NCBI GenBank assembly: GCA_021292165.1
Contig: JAHFWL010001196.1
Location: 1,178,001-1,242,000, forward strand
DNA from: Shinisaurus crocodilurus
Taxonomy: Eukaryota > Chordata > Lepidosauria > Squamata > Shinisauridae
Direction: 5' to 3'
DNA length: 64,000 nucleotides
The position numbers and the translations under genes were made by a program. A model generated the notes under the pieces. The model searched no databases and was not told the origin of the DNA. It saw only the letters and a list, made by a program, of their open reading frames with translations. Position 1 is the first letter of the stretch; the number at the start of each line of letters is the position of its first letter. Below are positions 49,106 through 59,695 of the stretch, piece by piece.

Positions 49106-49391
49106 ATCATTCCAGTTTGCAAGACATGGAATAATGGGCTGAAGTTACAGGAACCCAGATTCCACCTAAACATCAGGAAAAAATTCCTAACTGTCAGAGC
49201 AATACGCCAATGGAACCAACTACCCAGGGAGGTGGTGGGCTCTCCCAATCTGGAGGCATTCAAGGTGCGGCTGGACGGCCATCTGTCGGGGATTCTTTGA
49301 CCTGGATTCCTGCATTGAGCAGGGGGTTGGACTCGATGGCCTGGTAGGCCCCTTCCAACTCTACTTTTCTATGATTCTATGATTCTATGAA
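49106..49391 (+). mobile_element. CR1 LINE 3' end with reverse transcriptase C-terminus
   Basis: The frame 49034-49300 ends LQEPRFHLNIRKKFLTVRAI, RQWNQLPREVVGSPNLEAF, KVRLDGHLSG. The 3' UTR (TGCATTGAGCAGGGGGTTGG, ACTCGATGGCCTGGTAGG) ends in three ATTCTATG units. It is a classic 5'-truncated CR1. Confidence 0.92.
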
Positions 49392-49394
49392 ATT

Positions 49395-50071
49395 GTTAGC
49401 CTTCACCCATTAGTGTGTTTATTGTATTATGAATCCAAAAAAGAACTGTTGCCTCCTGGCAACAGTTCTTTTCAATGTGAGAGAAAGCACATTGAACTCA
49501 ATGGGGCATATTTCTGAGTGGACATGCATAGGATCCATGACGCAGTGCAGTCATAATTTTCTTGTGTGGGAGAGACCACACACACCAGAAACAAAAGCCG
49601 AGGTGCCATGGGGCTCTGTGGTGCATCCTGGGATTGTAATAAGATCCCATTCAGTTGTGTGTGGGGGGGGGGGAGGCTGTATGTTGCTTCCCTCCATCCT
49701 CATCACAGCTCAGTTCCCTTCTTCTCTCCCTCTGCAACCCAAATTCACAGCTGTTATCTGTGAAGAAGACTGCCCAGGTTGTTTCTGAGATCTTTTGACC
49801 AAATGGAAATGTACACTTCCAGATGTTCTATCCTCTTTAACATGGATTGGAGCGAGGGGGAAATTAAAGCCTTTGGAATCCAGAGGAAACAAAGCGATTG
49901 GCAAGCTGGCTACTTAGTCACATCTCCAGGTTTACCTTACGGGCTTTAAATCTTGGGTGGAAAATTATGCAGGCATCTGCTTCTTGGAAGAAGTCCCGTC
50001 AAGTCTCCTGTGCTGGAAATAGTCTTGAAAGGAGAGAGGGCCTGAGGTATTATCATCAAATACATTTGCAT

Positions 50072-50111
<40 letters not shown>

Positions 50112-50330
50112 ACTCACACACTGGCAGCCAGAACATCCTCCGCATCTGCTGCTGGTGCGTACCACAAAATATGCAACTATGTCCCCAGCGAGACATTTCT
50201 ATGCCCTGTCCTTCGTATGAGCAGGAGCCGGGCTGGGGGAACCTGAAAGTGGGCATAGCGGGACCTTGGACAGCTCCTAGGCTGTGTGGTTCTGATGATG
50301 AGGTCTAGAGCTCAACTGAGGTCTTTTCTT
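49395..50330. other. Unassigned; (CT)n microsatellite
   Basis: (TC)n lies at about 50077-50115. No other feature. Confidence 0.35.
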
Positions 50331-50462
50331 CTTCTTAGAAATGTAGGAAGCTGCCTCATACTGAGTCAGACCAGTCGGCCATCTAGCTCAGCACTCCCTG
50401 TCCTGACAAGCAGCAGCTCTCCAGGGTTTCGGACAGGGTCCTTTCCCATCCCTGCCTTGAGA
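50331..50462 (+). mobile_element. Dispersed repeat (GGAAGCTGCCTCATACTGAG family)
   Basis: GTAGGAAGCTGCCTCATACTG, GTCAGACCAGTCGGCC, ATCTAGCTCAGCACTCC, GCAGCTCTCCAGGGTTTCGG and CCCATCCCTGCCTTGAGATG are recognisable reptile repeat words. A related stretch is at 61925-62110. Confidence 0.6.
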
Positions 50463-50593
50463 TGTCAAAGGGGTTGATGCTAGGAATTGTAAGCAAGGGG
50501 GAAAGTCACCAGAGGAGCAGGATAGAGGGGAAACCACTGCTTCAAACAGTATTGCTTTTGTTGTTGTTGTTGTTTAGCAGGGAACATTTTGAC

Positions 50594-50620
50594 ACACACA
50601 CACACACACACACACACACC
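50594..50620 (+). repeat. (CA)n microsatellite
   Basis: About 13 CA units. Confidence 0.95.
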
Positions 50621-50698
50621 CAAGCCTCTATCCCAAAAATGTTTGCAGGTGAGCAAGGCTCATGTGCACTTGAGCCTATGACCATTAAAAAAAGAAAA

Positions 50699-50699
50699 A

Positions 50700-50753
<54 letters not shown>

Positions 50754-50754
50754 A
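50699..50754 (+). repeat. (GAT)n microsatellite
   Basis: About 18 GAT triplets, pure. The poly-His and poly-Ile frames across it are artefacts. Confidence 0.95.
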
Positions 50755-50869
50755 ACTACAGGCTGAAAGGTAGTGCAACGGTTATGTGCCATGCCATCCA
50801 TTGGTCTTGGCGCAACCAACATGGGCAGAAGTAACCATAGCCAATGGCATCTGATGCAAACCTTTAGGG

Positions 50870-51005
50870 CAGGGCTCTCCAACCTTGGGTTCCCAGATGT
50901 TGCTGGCCTACAGCTCCCAGCATACCCAGCCGGCATGGTTAACGGCAAGGGATTCTGGGAGCTGTAATCCAGCAACCTCTGGGGACCCAAGGTTGGAGAG
51001 CCCTG
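50870..51005. mobile_element. Short palindromic hAT-type element, 136 bp
   Basis: CAGGGCTCTCCAACCTTGGG and CCCAAGGTTGGAGAGCCCTG are perfect 20-bp inverted ends. An exact 8-bp duplication, ctttaggg, flanks it at 50862-50869 and 51006-51013. The core has CTACAGCTCCCAGC mirrored by GGGAGCTGTA. It is the best-preserved member of this group here, so probably a recent insertion. Confidence 0.95.
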
Positions 51006-51296
51006 CTTTAGGGAATATAAAGATTTTCCCAAGACTGAGGGAAGTGTTGCAGACTGAGAGAGGAAGTGGGTGGGTAACTGAGGGACTCTTGTAGGCCCAA
51101 CAGGAGAGGCACCCCCCCTCCCTGAACATGACACTGCAATAGGCAGGAGCAACTGGCAAAAAAATATATCAGAGAATAGGATACTCCCAAGAGCCTGCCC
51201 TCACTGAAAGGGAAACACACCAACACAGTACAGATGTGAATCCTTAGCATTCCCCAGAACAGCAAGATGGGCAGAAATTTGGATGCCTGGAGAAGC

Positions 51297-51600
51297 AGGG
51301 CCAGCCCTACCATTAGGCAGGCGGACGGACACCTCAGGCTACAGATGCTGGTCATCAGGGAGAAGCAGCAAGGTGCTTTGGACAGAGGTATGTGTTTCAT
51401 ATCATCTGCCCTGTACATCTCACGCTAGTCTGTTCCTTATGTGCCCTTAGGCACCTGCTCTTTGGCGCAGTGGCGGAGGATGCTGCCCTACTGCAGATGT
51501 TGAAGTGAGATTCAATCTGGTTGGCCTCTCCACCTGGAATTGAGGTGGGGGTGCCACCATATTGTCCGTTGCCTCAGGCAGCAAAATGGCTTTGGGCAGC
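51297..51600. mobile_element. Decayed hAT-type element (CAGGGCCAGCCCTACC)
   Basis: CAGGGCCAGCCCTACCATTAGG at the left is a mutated version of the 33243-33406 family (rc CCTAATGGTAGCACCGGCCCTG). GTTGCCTCAGGCAGCAAAATGG further right belongs to the same kind of element. The boundaries are uncertain. Confidence 0.4.
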
Positions 51601-53579
51601 ACTGAGAGAGGTTGCTGAATCTGGATTGTGTTTTTTAAGACACAAGGGGCAGGGTAGGAGCTGTTTAAATTTTTACCCAGCAGTCCAGCCAGATTTGCCA
51701 GTCATCTTTTCTGTATTCTCTTCTGCCCTGTTAACACTGATTCCAAGGTCAACCCTTTCACACTCACCATTTCATTGCCCTTGTATGAAAAAACAAAAAC
51801 AAAACAAGAGTGCAATTGAGGGCTAATGCCTCTTTACTGCCGTTTCAAAGCTCTTTAAATTTTACAACGTAAATGTTGGCAGAACTAAGCAAGAATGCAA
51901 AAGGGAAATGAGAGACAGGGTAGATATTTTATTTTTAAAAGAAGTACTATCATCATCATTGCCAGGTGTAAGCCATTTATACTGCAATCCCAAATGCTCC
52001 ATAAGATGATAGTCACCATTTTCCCAAACAAATCCCCTCACTCTTAAAAACTCTTGAGGGTTTTTCAGGGGAAAATAAATAGATACAAGCCTCTTCAAGC
52101 CTTTTTCAAAGAGTACCAATGAATGTTTAGTTGAAATCTGCTTCCCTGCATTTTCCACCCATTGGTTCTACTCCTGCCCTCTGGAGCAACAGAGAACAAA
52201 CATGCTCCATCTTCTATGACTCTTCATCATGCTTCTGGTCCTCCCCCATGTACCCACGAGTCCTCCAAATTATCATTGAGCTGGTTTTATACATTTGAAC
52301 AATTGTTTTCCTTTAGTATTATGCCATAAGCTCCCTTGAGTGTATTAAAAGAGGAATGGTGGGGGGTGTATTAAAAGAGGAAGGTGGGGGTCTTAATAAA
52401 TAAACAAACAAGACTTCACACATATCCACACACACACACACACACATTTCAAATACAACCCCATAAAAATAAATAAACACAAACCTTTTCCCATCCCTTC
52501 CTCTCTCCCTCCCTCCCTGGTCCCCTGCTTCCCCTCTTAGAACTGTGCCCGGGTTCCTTGTCATTGTCCATACAAGCACCGAAAGTTCACCACCTTGAAT
52601 ACATTGTCCTCAGCTTCCTGACTATTCATTTGACAAGGGCTGTCAGAAAAGGTTTCCATCCATTTCCGAGGTCTGTGTAACGGGTTCATTATAGAAGTCA
52701 ATGTGACAGGTGTGGAAAACAGGACAAGCACCTTTTTTCTTAACCGCTGAACTTATGTGACAAGAAATCAATCTTCCTGAATGGAGAGGGTTATCACCAC
52801 CCAGGCCCCAAGTCCCCAGAGAAACAGAAGAGACCAGAAAGCTCTAAAGAAAAAGGAAAGGAAAGTTTGAGTCCAGTCTACTTGCGGATGCAGGACCCAC
52901 ACACAGAGGGCTCACTGGGGGAGGGGGCATCAGAAAGACCTACGCTACCACCCCATTCCTCCTCAGTGGATGAGGAAGTAGTACCACGCCAGGCTGTTAT
53001 GGGTAGAGCTGAGCCAAAATTTCTCACAAGACGTTATTCTGAGAAAATGCCTGAGATTTTTTATTTTACCTGCCACTTTAGAAAAAGTAGGCTTCCTGGA
53101 AGAGTTTTCTCCAAATACTTTTAACTGCAATGGGGTTGAAATATAGGGGTTGAAAAATGCTCTATCGCAAGAATGGATAACAGTCATTCGTGGAAGCATG
53201 ACAAAATTGGTGAAAGCATGGCAGATTTCAGCAAGGCAGCCATTTTGTTGTTGTTGAGTAAGGATTCAGAAGTGGCAGAACCACCATTCTGTTGACCCAA
53301 ATTATTTTTCATCCTCCTTCTGATAATTATTGTGTTGACAAATCTTGACACATCCATACATTCCCAGGTAAATCTAGCACAAATTTCATATAGGGGTAGA
53401 TGGATGTCAGTTTTGCTTTCTTCTACATTCATTATTTTTTTAAAAAAAACAAAGCCCTCAAGTTCTTTCCATCCCAAACATGAAGAAATGTATGAATGTT
53501 GGTAAATTCTGTTCAAAAATGAACTAAAACAAAATTCTCAGCTATCTGCACTGGCCAAATTCGATATGTACAGCTATTG
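51601..53579. other. No recognised feature except microsatellites
   Basis: Two adjacent copies of ATTAAAAGAGGAA-GGTGGGGG lie at about 52346-52392, and (CA)n is at 52425-52446. No gene and no shared transposon were identified in this 2 kb, one of the longest clean stretches in the window. Confidence 0.35.
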
Positions 53580-53680
53580 CCAGCATGGTGAGGACCATAT
53601 GGCAGCCATGCCTGCCATATGGCTGTTAAAGATGAGGAGCCTGTCAGAAAAAAAGAGGTGGCAACCCTAATTAATAAGCA
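53580..53680 (-). mobile_element. Dispersed repeat (TTAGGGTTGCCACCT family), minus strand
   Basis: The reverse complement TTAGGGTTGCCACCTC, TTTTTTTCTGACAGGCTCC and CATATGGCAGGCATGGC matches 41801-41900. Confidence 0.5.
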
Positions 53681-53748
53681 CTCACATGGTTAAATAGGGA
53701 GCAATTCAAAGCCAGACTTTTAAGAGCGAAGCACTCAAAGCTTTGGAC

Positions 53749-53899
53749 CTGGATGGATGAATCTGTCCATGGTTTCTCACACATTTGAATGATTATAACC
53801 CCAAGCTATTTCTGTCTGTCCAGAATATGAAGATTTTTGAGAACATGGGTACATTTTTATTACAAACAAACTAAAACAAAATCCTCACCCATTCCTAAT
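53749..53899. mobile_element. GGGATG-3-like relic
   Basis: GGATGGATGAATCTGTCCATGG at the left and AATCCTCACCCATTCCTAA at the right, with AT-rich sequence inside, match decayed GGGATG-3 ends. Confidence 0.4.
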
Positions 53900-54477
53900 T
53901 TCAGGCTTGGGATGGATACAGGTGAAACACCTGGAAGACTTCTTAACTGGGGGGAAGTAATGAAAGAAAAGCAACAATATGCTGCAAAGTAGCCCCTGGA
54001 CAATTGTGTTGGAGAATTCTTAAAGATGTCTTCAGAGCCAGGCCCATCAGTGAGCTAAATACCAGCCAGAAATGCAGCCCAGCAGGGAGCTCCACATTTC
54101 AATAATGTCACTGCAATGTACTGGGCTGCCCTCCGATTGTTTATGTCTAAAATTGACACATTTTATTGGGTCTAAGTAGCATCATAAAAACAATAAAAGC
54201 AGGCCTGACATTTTCTTCTTTTCCCCCTGCTGTCTCCACTTCCGACGTCTTGACCTTCTGCACTCCACACGCCACTGCCACGATTTCAAAAGCGAGGGCA
54301 GTTAAGAGAGAGGCGGGAAGAAAAGTTTGATTCCGAAGTTTGGGATCCCTGAAAATGTGATTAAGAACTCCTACAAAGAACAAGTATGGACTTAAAAGCA
54401 CAAGCCAGATGATCCTATGATGAACCATGTTTTGGGGAGCAATGAATGAGCCGCAGAGTAGGCATGTGTGAGGACAA
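53900..54477. other. No recognised feature
   Basis: The minus-strand frame 54147-54428 has a hydrophobic start but no recognisable motif, and I do not call it a gene. Confidence 0.3.
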
Positions 54478-54478
54478 A

Positions 54479-54805
54479 TTTTAGGGATGTGCGAGGATTT
54501 CGTTCAGGGGGTGGAAGTTTAGTGAACTCACTGGGCTCGACCCCCCAAGCTCCGCTCGCCCTACCTTTTTCCCGGCTCAACTCGCATTCTTGTGAGCCAA
54601 GCTGAGGAAATCGACTTCCAGGTTCCAGAGCAAATTTGGCCATAATTTGAGGAAAATTTGGCCGTTTTCTATGTAAACTATGTAGAGCCAGGGACTTGGA
54701 AGTCCAGTGAGTGCTTCAGCTGGTGGTGCTCATGCTCAGCTCACACGGAGCGAGCACTCGGCTTGCGCACTACGAGCTGAGTGCTGGGCGGGCCACCCAT
54801 CCCTA
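54479..54805. mobile_element. GGGATG-1 element, reduced hairpin
   Basis: It starts TTTAGGGATGTGCGAGG and ends GGCCACCCATCCCTA. The signature GGTGGAAGTTTAGTGAACTC, CTCGACCCCCCAAGCTCC and GCGCACTACGAGCTGAGTG is complete, but the hairpin has lost part of its left arm. It sits against another GGGATG-1 fragment. Confidence 0.75.
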
Positions 54806-54811
54806 GCTACC

Positions 54812-55128
54812 TACCTGTTTCCCCAGCTCGACTCACATTCTCCTGAGCTGAGCTGGGGAAACGACGTCCGGGTTCCCGGCGAAGCACTTTTTACGTAGAA
54901 AATGACGTAAGATACGTTAAAAATGGCCACGATTTGCGCAAGTTATGCAAATTGCGGGCACTCTTAACATATCTTATGCCATTTTCTATGTAAAAAACAC
55001 TCTGCCGGGAACCTGGAAGTCCGGCGAGTGGCTTGGCTGACACTCGCTTTTGGCCTGTCTCACCAGGCACAGCAGCAGCACTTGCCAAGAATCCTGCGAG
55101 TCAGGTGGTGGGCAGATCGCCACCACTA
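54812..55128. mobile_element. GGGATG-1 fragment
   Basis: CCTGTTTCCCCAGCTCGACTC, GAGCTGAGCTGGGG, CGTCCGGGTTCCCGGCG, the hairpin TTTTTACGTAGAAAATGACG against CATTTTCTATGTAAAAAACAC, then GGAACCTGGAAGTCCGGCGAG. The left end is missing, and the right end runs into GGGATG-2 sequence. Confidence 0.65.
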
Positions 55129-55575
55129 GTGAAAATACATTGGATTTTCATGATTTGGCCCCTCGGATTCTGTTTTGCTGGCCACACATTGGTGCCAGCT
55201 CACTGCAGGGCAAGTCAAGCCAGCTCTCCGACTTCCATCTGTAAAACGGACCATGATGTGTGCATTTTTTAAAACCACCAATGGAATTTGCGCAAACCGG
55301 CACGCAAAACCCACATGGTTTTCACGTGACTTGCGTGATTTGCACAAACTGTGCTAGAGAGCCACGTGGTTTTCAGGTGCAGATTTGTGCAAAATTGTAC
55401 TGTACCACAGTGGCTCTAGTGCAATTTGCTCAAATGGTGCAAGTCGCATTAAAACACATGGGATTTTCGGGTGCCGGTTTGCTGCAAATTCCATTGGCGG
55501 TTTAAAAAAAAAAAAAGCAGACTGCAGTCTGTTTTGGAGGCGGAAGTCTGCAAAAAAAATAAATCCTGGTAAATA
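55129..55575. mobile_element. GGGATG-2 element, ends lost
   Basis: GTGAAAATACATTGGATTTTC, CGGATTCTGTTTTGCTGGCC, ACATTGGTGCCAGCTCACTG, GTCAAGCCAGCTCTCCGAC, the mirrored TTAAAACCACCAATGGAATTTG and CAAATTCCATTGGCGGTTTAA, and alternating TTTGCACAAA words. The inner inverted repeat makes this copy a hairpin of about 240 bp. Confidence 0.65.
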
Positions 55576-55689
55576 GCTGCATTCTCTTCTTGAGAGCTGG
55601 ACTACATGTTACATTTAAGCTCCATGTTTGGTACTCTCAAAGTCATTTTCTTTTTGCAGAAGCAGCAAAAGGTCCTCCTGATTTGGATC

Positions 55690-55891
55690 CAGCGGAGGCT
55701 GGTGACTCCAATGTCAGCAGGGCTGCATATCCACTCCAGAGTTTACTCTGAACTTTTAAGGAGCTATCCATGGTACGGAACCTATTTTGGGGGTGTGATT
55801 CAGCACCATGCATAGATCCTATAAGGTTCAGGGGGGGAATCTGGAGTGGATATACAGCCCGGCAGAACACTGGAGTCACCAGCTTCCACTG
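55690..55891. mobile_element. Foldback hAT element, 202 bp, exact duplication
   Basis: It starts CAGCGGAGGCTGGTGACTCC and ends GTCACCAGCTTCCACTG. An exact 8-bp duplication, tttggatc, flanks it at 55682-55689 and 55892-55899. It is the reference copy for the CAGTGGAGG family: arms with AATGTCAG, TATCCACTCCAGAG, GAACTTTTAAGGAGCTATCC and mirrors. Confidence 0.95.
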
Positions 55892-55899
55892 TTTGGATC

Positions 55900-57169
55900 A
55901 CCTGTTTGCCACAGCTGTGGCAGGTGCAGCAAATGGGGTGGGGGGGGCTATCTCAATGCAGATTGCCCCATCTCTCAACAGAGCTGTCGTTATCTGCAGC
56001 ATGGGAAAACTTGTGGGCTTAATTGAAGTACACACAGTTTTACCCCTCTGTGACATGGGATGGGGATCTGTATTGCTATGGGGTGGGGGCACTATCTGGA
56101 TTGAGGCTAGAGCAGTAGGGGAAAGGATAAGCTTCCCTCCCCCCTTTTGCAGCCCAGATCCAAGTTGCCATTTCTGCTGCTCCCTTTACAAAAAAAAAAA
56201 GAAGAGAAAAAAAGAAAACTACATTGAGAGCTCCAGCCCCAGAGTTCCAGTATAACATATAGCTTGGCCCTGGGTGAACAGCCTATTGAGTGTCTCTGAT
56301 AAGGTGATTTCACTACATATAAAAACCTGCAGAGGCAGGAAAGATCTATAATGTGTTGGACGTTCATCTTCTTCTTCCCCTGCAAATGAAGAAAAAGAGA
56401 TAGACTGTGTCAATTATAGCAGTTCACTATCCTCTGGTAGTAATTCACATATGCATGTGTATAAAGATGACCTAGGCGATGTTAAATGGTAAAAGGAACA
56501 AATCAAAGAGAAGCCTTGAAAGCAACCAGTTAATATTCTTTCATTCCCCCACCCTTAGTTTGAAAATATTTACGCTCGTTGCCTGAGAGATGGTGATAAA
56601 TAAGTTGAGGTTTCATTATTAGGAAGACACTTGCAACATCATGGAACGGTGGTGCCTAATACAGAATTCATGAGCTGCTTGCTGCCTCCTGCATTAAACC
56701 ACTTAGTGTAGGTCACTTCGGCAAAGCTCATATATTTGCATTCTAACCAGGAGGCTGTCGGAGGAGCCGCATTTTAGAGTGCACTCCCAAGATTTAAAAT
56801 GGCTTTCAGGCACACTTCGCACATTTATTTTTGACATTGTAAAAGTTACCGCAAAGCGACTTCTCTATCCCCCTTTTTCCCCATGAGAAGTGTTCCTTCT
56901 ACCGAAGGATCCCTCCAGGGGATGGGGTGGGGTGTAGGATTTATTTTGCTAGGTTTTCTTTCATGGTTGTGCGGGGGAGGGGCAGGATTAAGTGGCAGAT
57001 TTAGGCGGGAGCATCCTGACATTCTACGTTCTGTCGATCTGGATTGGACTTCATCTCCTGCACAGTGCAGGTGGCATGATAGTCCATGTGAACGTGAGCG
57101 ATATAACCATTCCAAAATCCACATCAGGGTAATAACTTCATTTGGCCAACACAAAGGTCAACAAAATTG
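55900..57169. other. Unassigned; candidate for conserved non-coding DNA
   Basis: No repeat shared with the window. 56540-56850 is free of microsatellites and has a balanced composition, so it is one of the few places where conserved non-coding DNA might be sought. No coding frame with motifs was found. Confidence 0.3.
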
Positions 57170-57560
57170 GGCCAGTGTCTTGCTATGGCTGGGTCGAGCT
57201 CAGTCCTGGGGCCAACTGTGGGACAAATCCATTCTGCAAAGTTGGAAGGCAGGCAAAGCTCAGAAGCACGGTCAAGAGACAAGGCAGTCCAAAAGCAGGG
57301 TCTGAGGCAGAGCTGAAGTCAAACACAAGGAAACAATCCAAGGGAAGAGGGTATTTTCAGGAGTCCAGAGGTCAGCAACATGAGTGATCTGTCCAAAGAA
57401 GAAGCAGGGTCAGGAGAACTGAGTTGCAAGGTACTGGAACTGAAAATAAAGGTGTTGTTCCAGCAGCCAGCAGGTCTCAACAGAGAGCTTATATAGTCAA
57501 GCCCACACCAAGGTAGAGCTGCAAGCTGTTAGTCCTGGCTTCAGAGTCTCCCTACTTCCA
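57170..57560 (-). mobile_element. CT-rich LTR-like sequence with TATA-like box
   Basis: The minus strand reads CTGCTTTTGGACTGCC, TGACCGTGCTTCTGAGC and CCTGCTTCTTCTTTGGAC, a CTTTATTTTCAG word, and upstream a TATA-like GACTATATAAGC (about 57489-57500). It resembles 87-465, 3679-4340 and 33411-33660 in style. The 5' side of RTE copy 2 follows directly. Confidence 0.3.
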
Positions 57561-57566
57561 AGGAGG

Positions 57567-59417
57567 CCCTTGTTCTCAAGTAGACCAAAGACAAAGAGTC
57601 TATTGCCTGCAGTTGAGAGCATTTTCACCTTCCAAGGTGAGGTCGCCTCCCCAAACAAATAAAGGGACTTGCTCAATGTAGCCTTATCCACAAGTTTGCA
57701 GATGGGATTCGCAAATCTTTAAGGGGCCCCTACTGGCACATCTTCTAAACTCTCGAAAAAATTGGAGAGATAGATCCAGAGATTCGGGATGCCATAATAT
57801 CCTCTTGAAGGTGATGAACAGACTGTGGAAACATGGGGCTTCTCCTTAGAACCGCAGGTAAAATAGCTAGCTCGCACTCTTCATCTATTCAGAGAGATCC
57901 TCCCTGAAACTCAATATGGTTTCCGCCCCTCTAGAGGGACAGTAGACATGATTTTTACTGCACGTCAGCTCCAAGAAAAATGCCGGGAGCAAAATCAACC
58001 CCTTTATATGGCATTTATCGATCTGGCTAAGGCCTTTGATACTGTAGACCGTACAGCTCTCTGGACTATCCTTATGAAAATTGGATGCCCCAATAAATTT
58101 GTGAATATCTTGCGACTTCTCCATGACAACATGACGGCAACGGTTTTGGACAACAACGGCTCTCATGGTGCTCCATTTAAAGTGGGATCAGGTGTTAAAC
58201 AGGGATGTGTTATCGCCCCAACATTATTTGCCATTTTCATCGCCATGGTTTTACATCTTGTCAAGGGGAAACTTCCCACCGGTGTGGGAATTATATATCG
58301 AACAGATGGAAAGCTTTTTAATCTCAGCAGGCTGAAAGCAAAAAGTAAGGTAATTACAACCTCCGTTGTGGAACTTCAGTATGCTGATGATAATGTGGTC
58401 TCCGCACATTCAGAGGACGATCTCCAAACTATCCTAAATGCTTTTGCAGAAGCATACGAAAAACTTGGTCTCTCACTTAACATCAAAAAAACCAAAGTGC
58501 TTCATCAGCAAGTGCAAGCCAACCCTTTGGTGATGCCATCTATCCAGCTTGGCGGGACAATACTGGAAAATGTCGATCATTTTCTCTATCTTGGCAGCTA
58601 TCTTTCTGTTACAGCTAACATCGACAGTGAAATCCAGCATCGTCTGAGCTCCGCAAGTGCCGCATTTTCTCGAATGAAACATAGAGTGTTCGAGGATCGG
58701 GATATTTGTAAGAAGACCAAAACACTGGTTTATGAAGCCATTGTATTACCAACTTTATTGTATGCCTGCGAAACATGGACTATCTATAAACGTCACTTCC
58801 ACCTCCTTGAAAGGTTTCATCAACGTTGCCTCCGGAAAATCCTGCAAATTACTTGGGAAGATAGGCGAACAAATGTCAGTGTACTGGAAGAAGCAAAGAC
58901 TACTAGCATTGAAAAAATGATCCTTCAACGCCAACTTCAGTGGACCGGTCATGTTGTTCGAATGCCTGACTGCCGCCTCCCAAAGCAGTTACTTTACTCC
59001 CAACTCAAGGATGGAAAGCGGAATATCGGTGGTCAATATAAGAGGTTTAAAGATGTTCATAAGGCTAATCTAAAAAAATGCAATATAAACATCGAAAACT
59101 GGGAAGCTCTGGCCCATGAACGATCTAAATGGAGGTTGGCCTTTCACAAAGGTTCCATGGACTTTGAAGAAGCCCGAGTGCAAGGTGAAAGGGAGAAACG
59201 TGCTAAGCGAAAAGCACGTCAAACGAATCCTTTACAGGACCATCTTCTATCTGGTAACCTGTGTCCTCACTGTGGGAAGCTGTGTGGATCTAGAATTGGC
59301 CTCCACAGTCACTTACGGACCCATCGCTAGAGTCTACACAATCTTCTTTAGAATCTCCTCCTTTTATCCCGGAAGACAATCTTACTCGGTCACGAGTGAT
59401 CGCCTGATGATGATGAC
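57567..59417 (+). mobile_element. RTE-like retrotransposon, copy 2 (5'-truncated)
   Basis: From about 57900 to 59417 it matches copy 1 (minus strand, 466-1985) almost base for base and ends in the same TGA repeats (three units). From about 57567 to 57900 it still aligns to copy 1, but with many short gaps. A possible target duplication is ACTTCCAAGGAGGCC (before 57567) and ACTCTCAAGGAGCC (after 59417). The endonuclease is absent, as usual for 5'-truncated LINEs. Confidence 0.85.
57948..59330 (+). pseudogene. Reverse transcriptase fragment of RTE copy 2
   Basis: The frame of 460 residues starts inside the reverse transcriptase, after the YGFRPSRGT block. It keeps FIDLAKAFD (23-31), the GVKQGC block and YADD (145-148), and ends with the C2H2-like finger CPHCGKLC...HSHLRTHR. 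It differs from copy 1 by only about three residues (for example Ile to Thr in the ILQITWED segment, Arg to His in the finger). Upstream the frame is broken by small deletions, so no full protein can be made. Confidence 0.85.
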
Positions 59418-59695
59418 TCTCAAGGAGCCTGGTTGCTGCAGGTCTTGAAGCATGTGCTTCACCTCTAAGTGGCAGCCTGCGCCTCCACCTTCTCTTGCCG
59501 GTGTACTCTAGAGCTGGGCAGCTGGTTGGCCTCTTTCTCTGACTTCACAGCCTATGTATAGCCCACAGGGGGGCATCCCAAGTTTTTTCAGGGTCCACCA
59601 TCACAGAAGGGCCTGATGCAGCTTCTCCACAGCAGTTGGAGGTGCCTGTTGTATCACTAGAGTCGGGGGGGCCCACAGGGTCTCTTGGCTCTGCA
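59418..59695. other. No recognised feature
   Basis: Flank between RTE copy 2 and a CR1 fragment. Nothing shared. Confidence 0.3.

Noticed and set aside
54147..54428. 93-codon minus-strand frame starting with a hydrophobic segment
   Set aside because: No known motif, no homologous copy in the window and no nearby exon; chance is sufficient.
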